Assembly (NCBI GenBank): GCA_031552655.1
Contig: JAVBML010000020.1
Location: 1-27,932 of the forward strand
Reading direction: 5' to 3'
Source of the DNA: CAZTPH01 sp031552655
GTDB taxonomy: Bacteria > Pseudomonadota > Gammaproteobacteria > UBA9339
DNA length: 27,932 nt
Part shown: positions 27,814-27,932 of the stretch, piece by piece
How the letters are laid out: each line of letters opens with the position of its first letter
Numbering within the stretch: the stretch's first letter is position 1
Position numbers and translations under genes: made by a program
The notes under the pieces: generated by a model
The model's input: only the letters and a program-made list of their open reading frames with translations
Database searches by the model: none
What the model was told of the DNA's origin: nothing

Positions 27814-27882
27814 GAACGAAGTGTAGGCTAGAAGTCCGAGGTAGGTGAGGGTTTTTAGTAGAGCAAAGCGAGTGCTAAAAAT
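27814..27882. repeat. Hairpin-rich, possibly repetitive DNA
   Basis: Two inverted repeats lie close together: CTAGCC...GGCTAG (starting just before 27814) and TTTTTAG...CTAAAAA (27851-27881) around GAGCAAAGCGAG. No coding potential is seen from here to the right edge. The look is that of a dispersed palindromic element, but a single copy cannot prove it. Confidence 0.35.
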
Positions 27883-27932
27883 CTATACTAAGCGTTAAGT
27901 CATAGTAGCGTATTCCAGCTGCGGGACGGCCG

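Overview
The window looks like chromosomal DNA from an AT-rich gammaproteobacterium, probably host-associated. The evidence is a gammaproteobacterial 16S/23S with tRNA-Ile and tRNA-Ala in the spacer and boxA signals, an ATP synthase operon in the order atpI-B-E-F-H-A-G-D-C followed by glmU, a BirA with a repressor domain, and type IV pilus minor pilins in pilV-W-X order. Expanded rRNA helices, a broken signalling gene and two effector-like proteins suggest an intracellular or symbiotic lineage. The 16S reads somewhat like Legionellales/Coxiella relatives, but I cannot place it without alignment.

Layout. 1-4434 (minus strand): an rRNA operon read leftward from a strong promoter (16S, tRNA-Ile, tRNA-Ala, then the first ~2.07 kb of 23S, which runs off the left edge). 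4546-5943 (minus): an MepM-like murein endopeptidase. 6107-8182 (plus): prfB with its programmed +1 frameshift, then birA. 8246-19313 (minus): a tightly packed block of thirteen genes, read from the right as a periplasmic efflux adaptor, atpI-B-E-F-H-A-G-D-C, glmU, a bacterial PH-domain membrane protein, and an unusual protein with a cysteine-phosphatase signature. 19633-21222 (plus): a monocistronic, effector-like protein with a duplicated helical module, a polyproline tract, a WH2-like motif and long coiled coils, behind its own good promoter. 21303-26831 (minus): dacA, galU, pilV-, pilW- and pilX-like minor pilins, rnhB and a frameshifted GAF-HD-GYP gene. 26934-27009 (minus): tRNA-Phe with its own promoter. 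27192-27767 (minus): a hypothetical helical protein with an uncertain start beside hairpin-rich DNA at the right edge.

How the parts fit. Most of the window is housekeeping: translation (rRNA, tRNAs, RF2), energy (F1Fo ATP synthase), envelope precursors (GlmU, GalU), peptidoglycan trimming (DacA, MepM), biotin attachment (BirA) and R-loop repair (RNase HII). The parts most worth a second look are the polyproline/WH2-like protein, the phosphatase-like gene at the end of the ATP synthase block, a transcription terminator inside the first codons of the pilV-like gene, the HD-GYP protein that has lost both its reading frame and its HD dyad, and the expanded hairpins in 16S helix 26 and 23S helix 25.

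Limits. All functional calls are from reading motifs by eye; no database search or folding was run. Start codons were chosen from Shine-Dalgarno position and overlap with neighbours, and several differ from the longest open frame.
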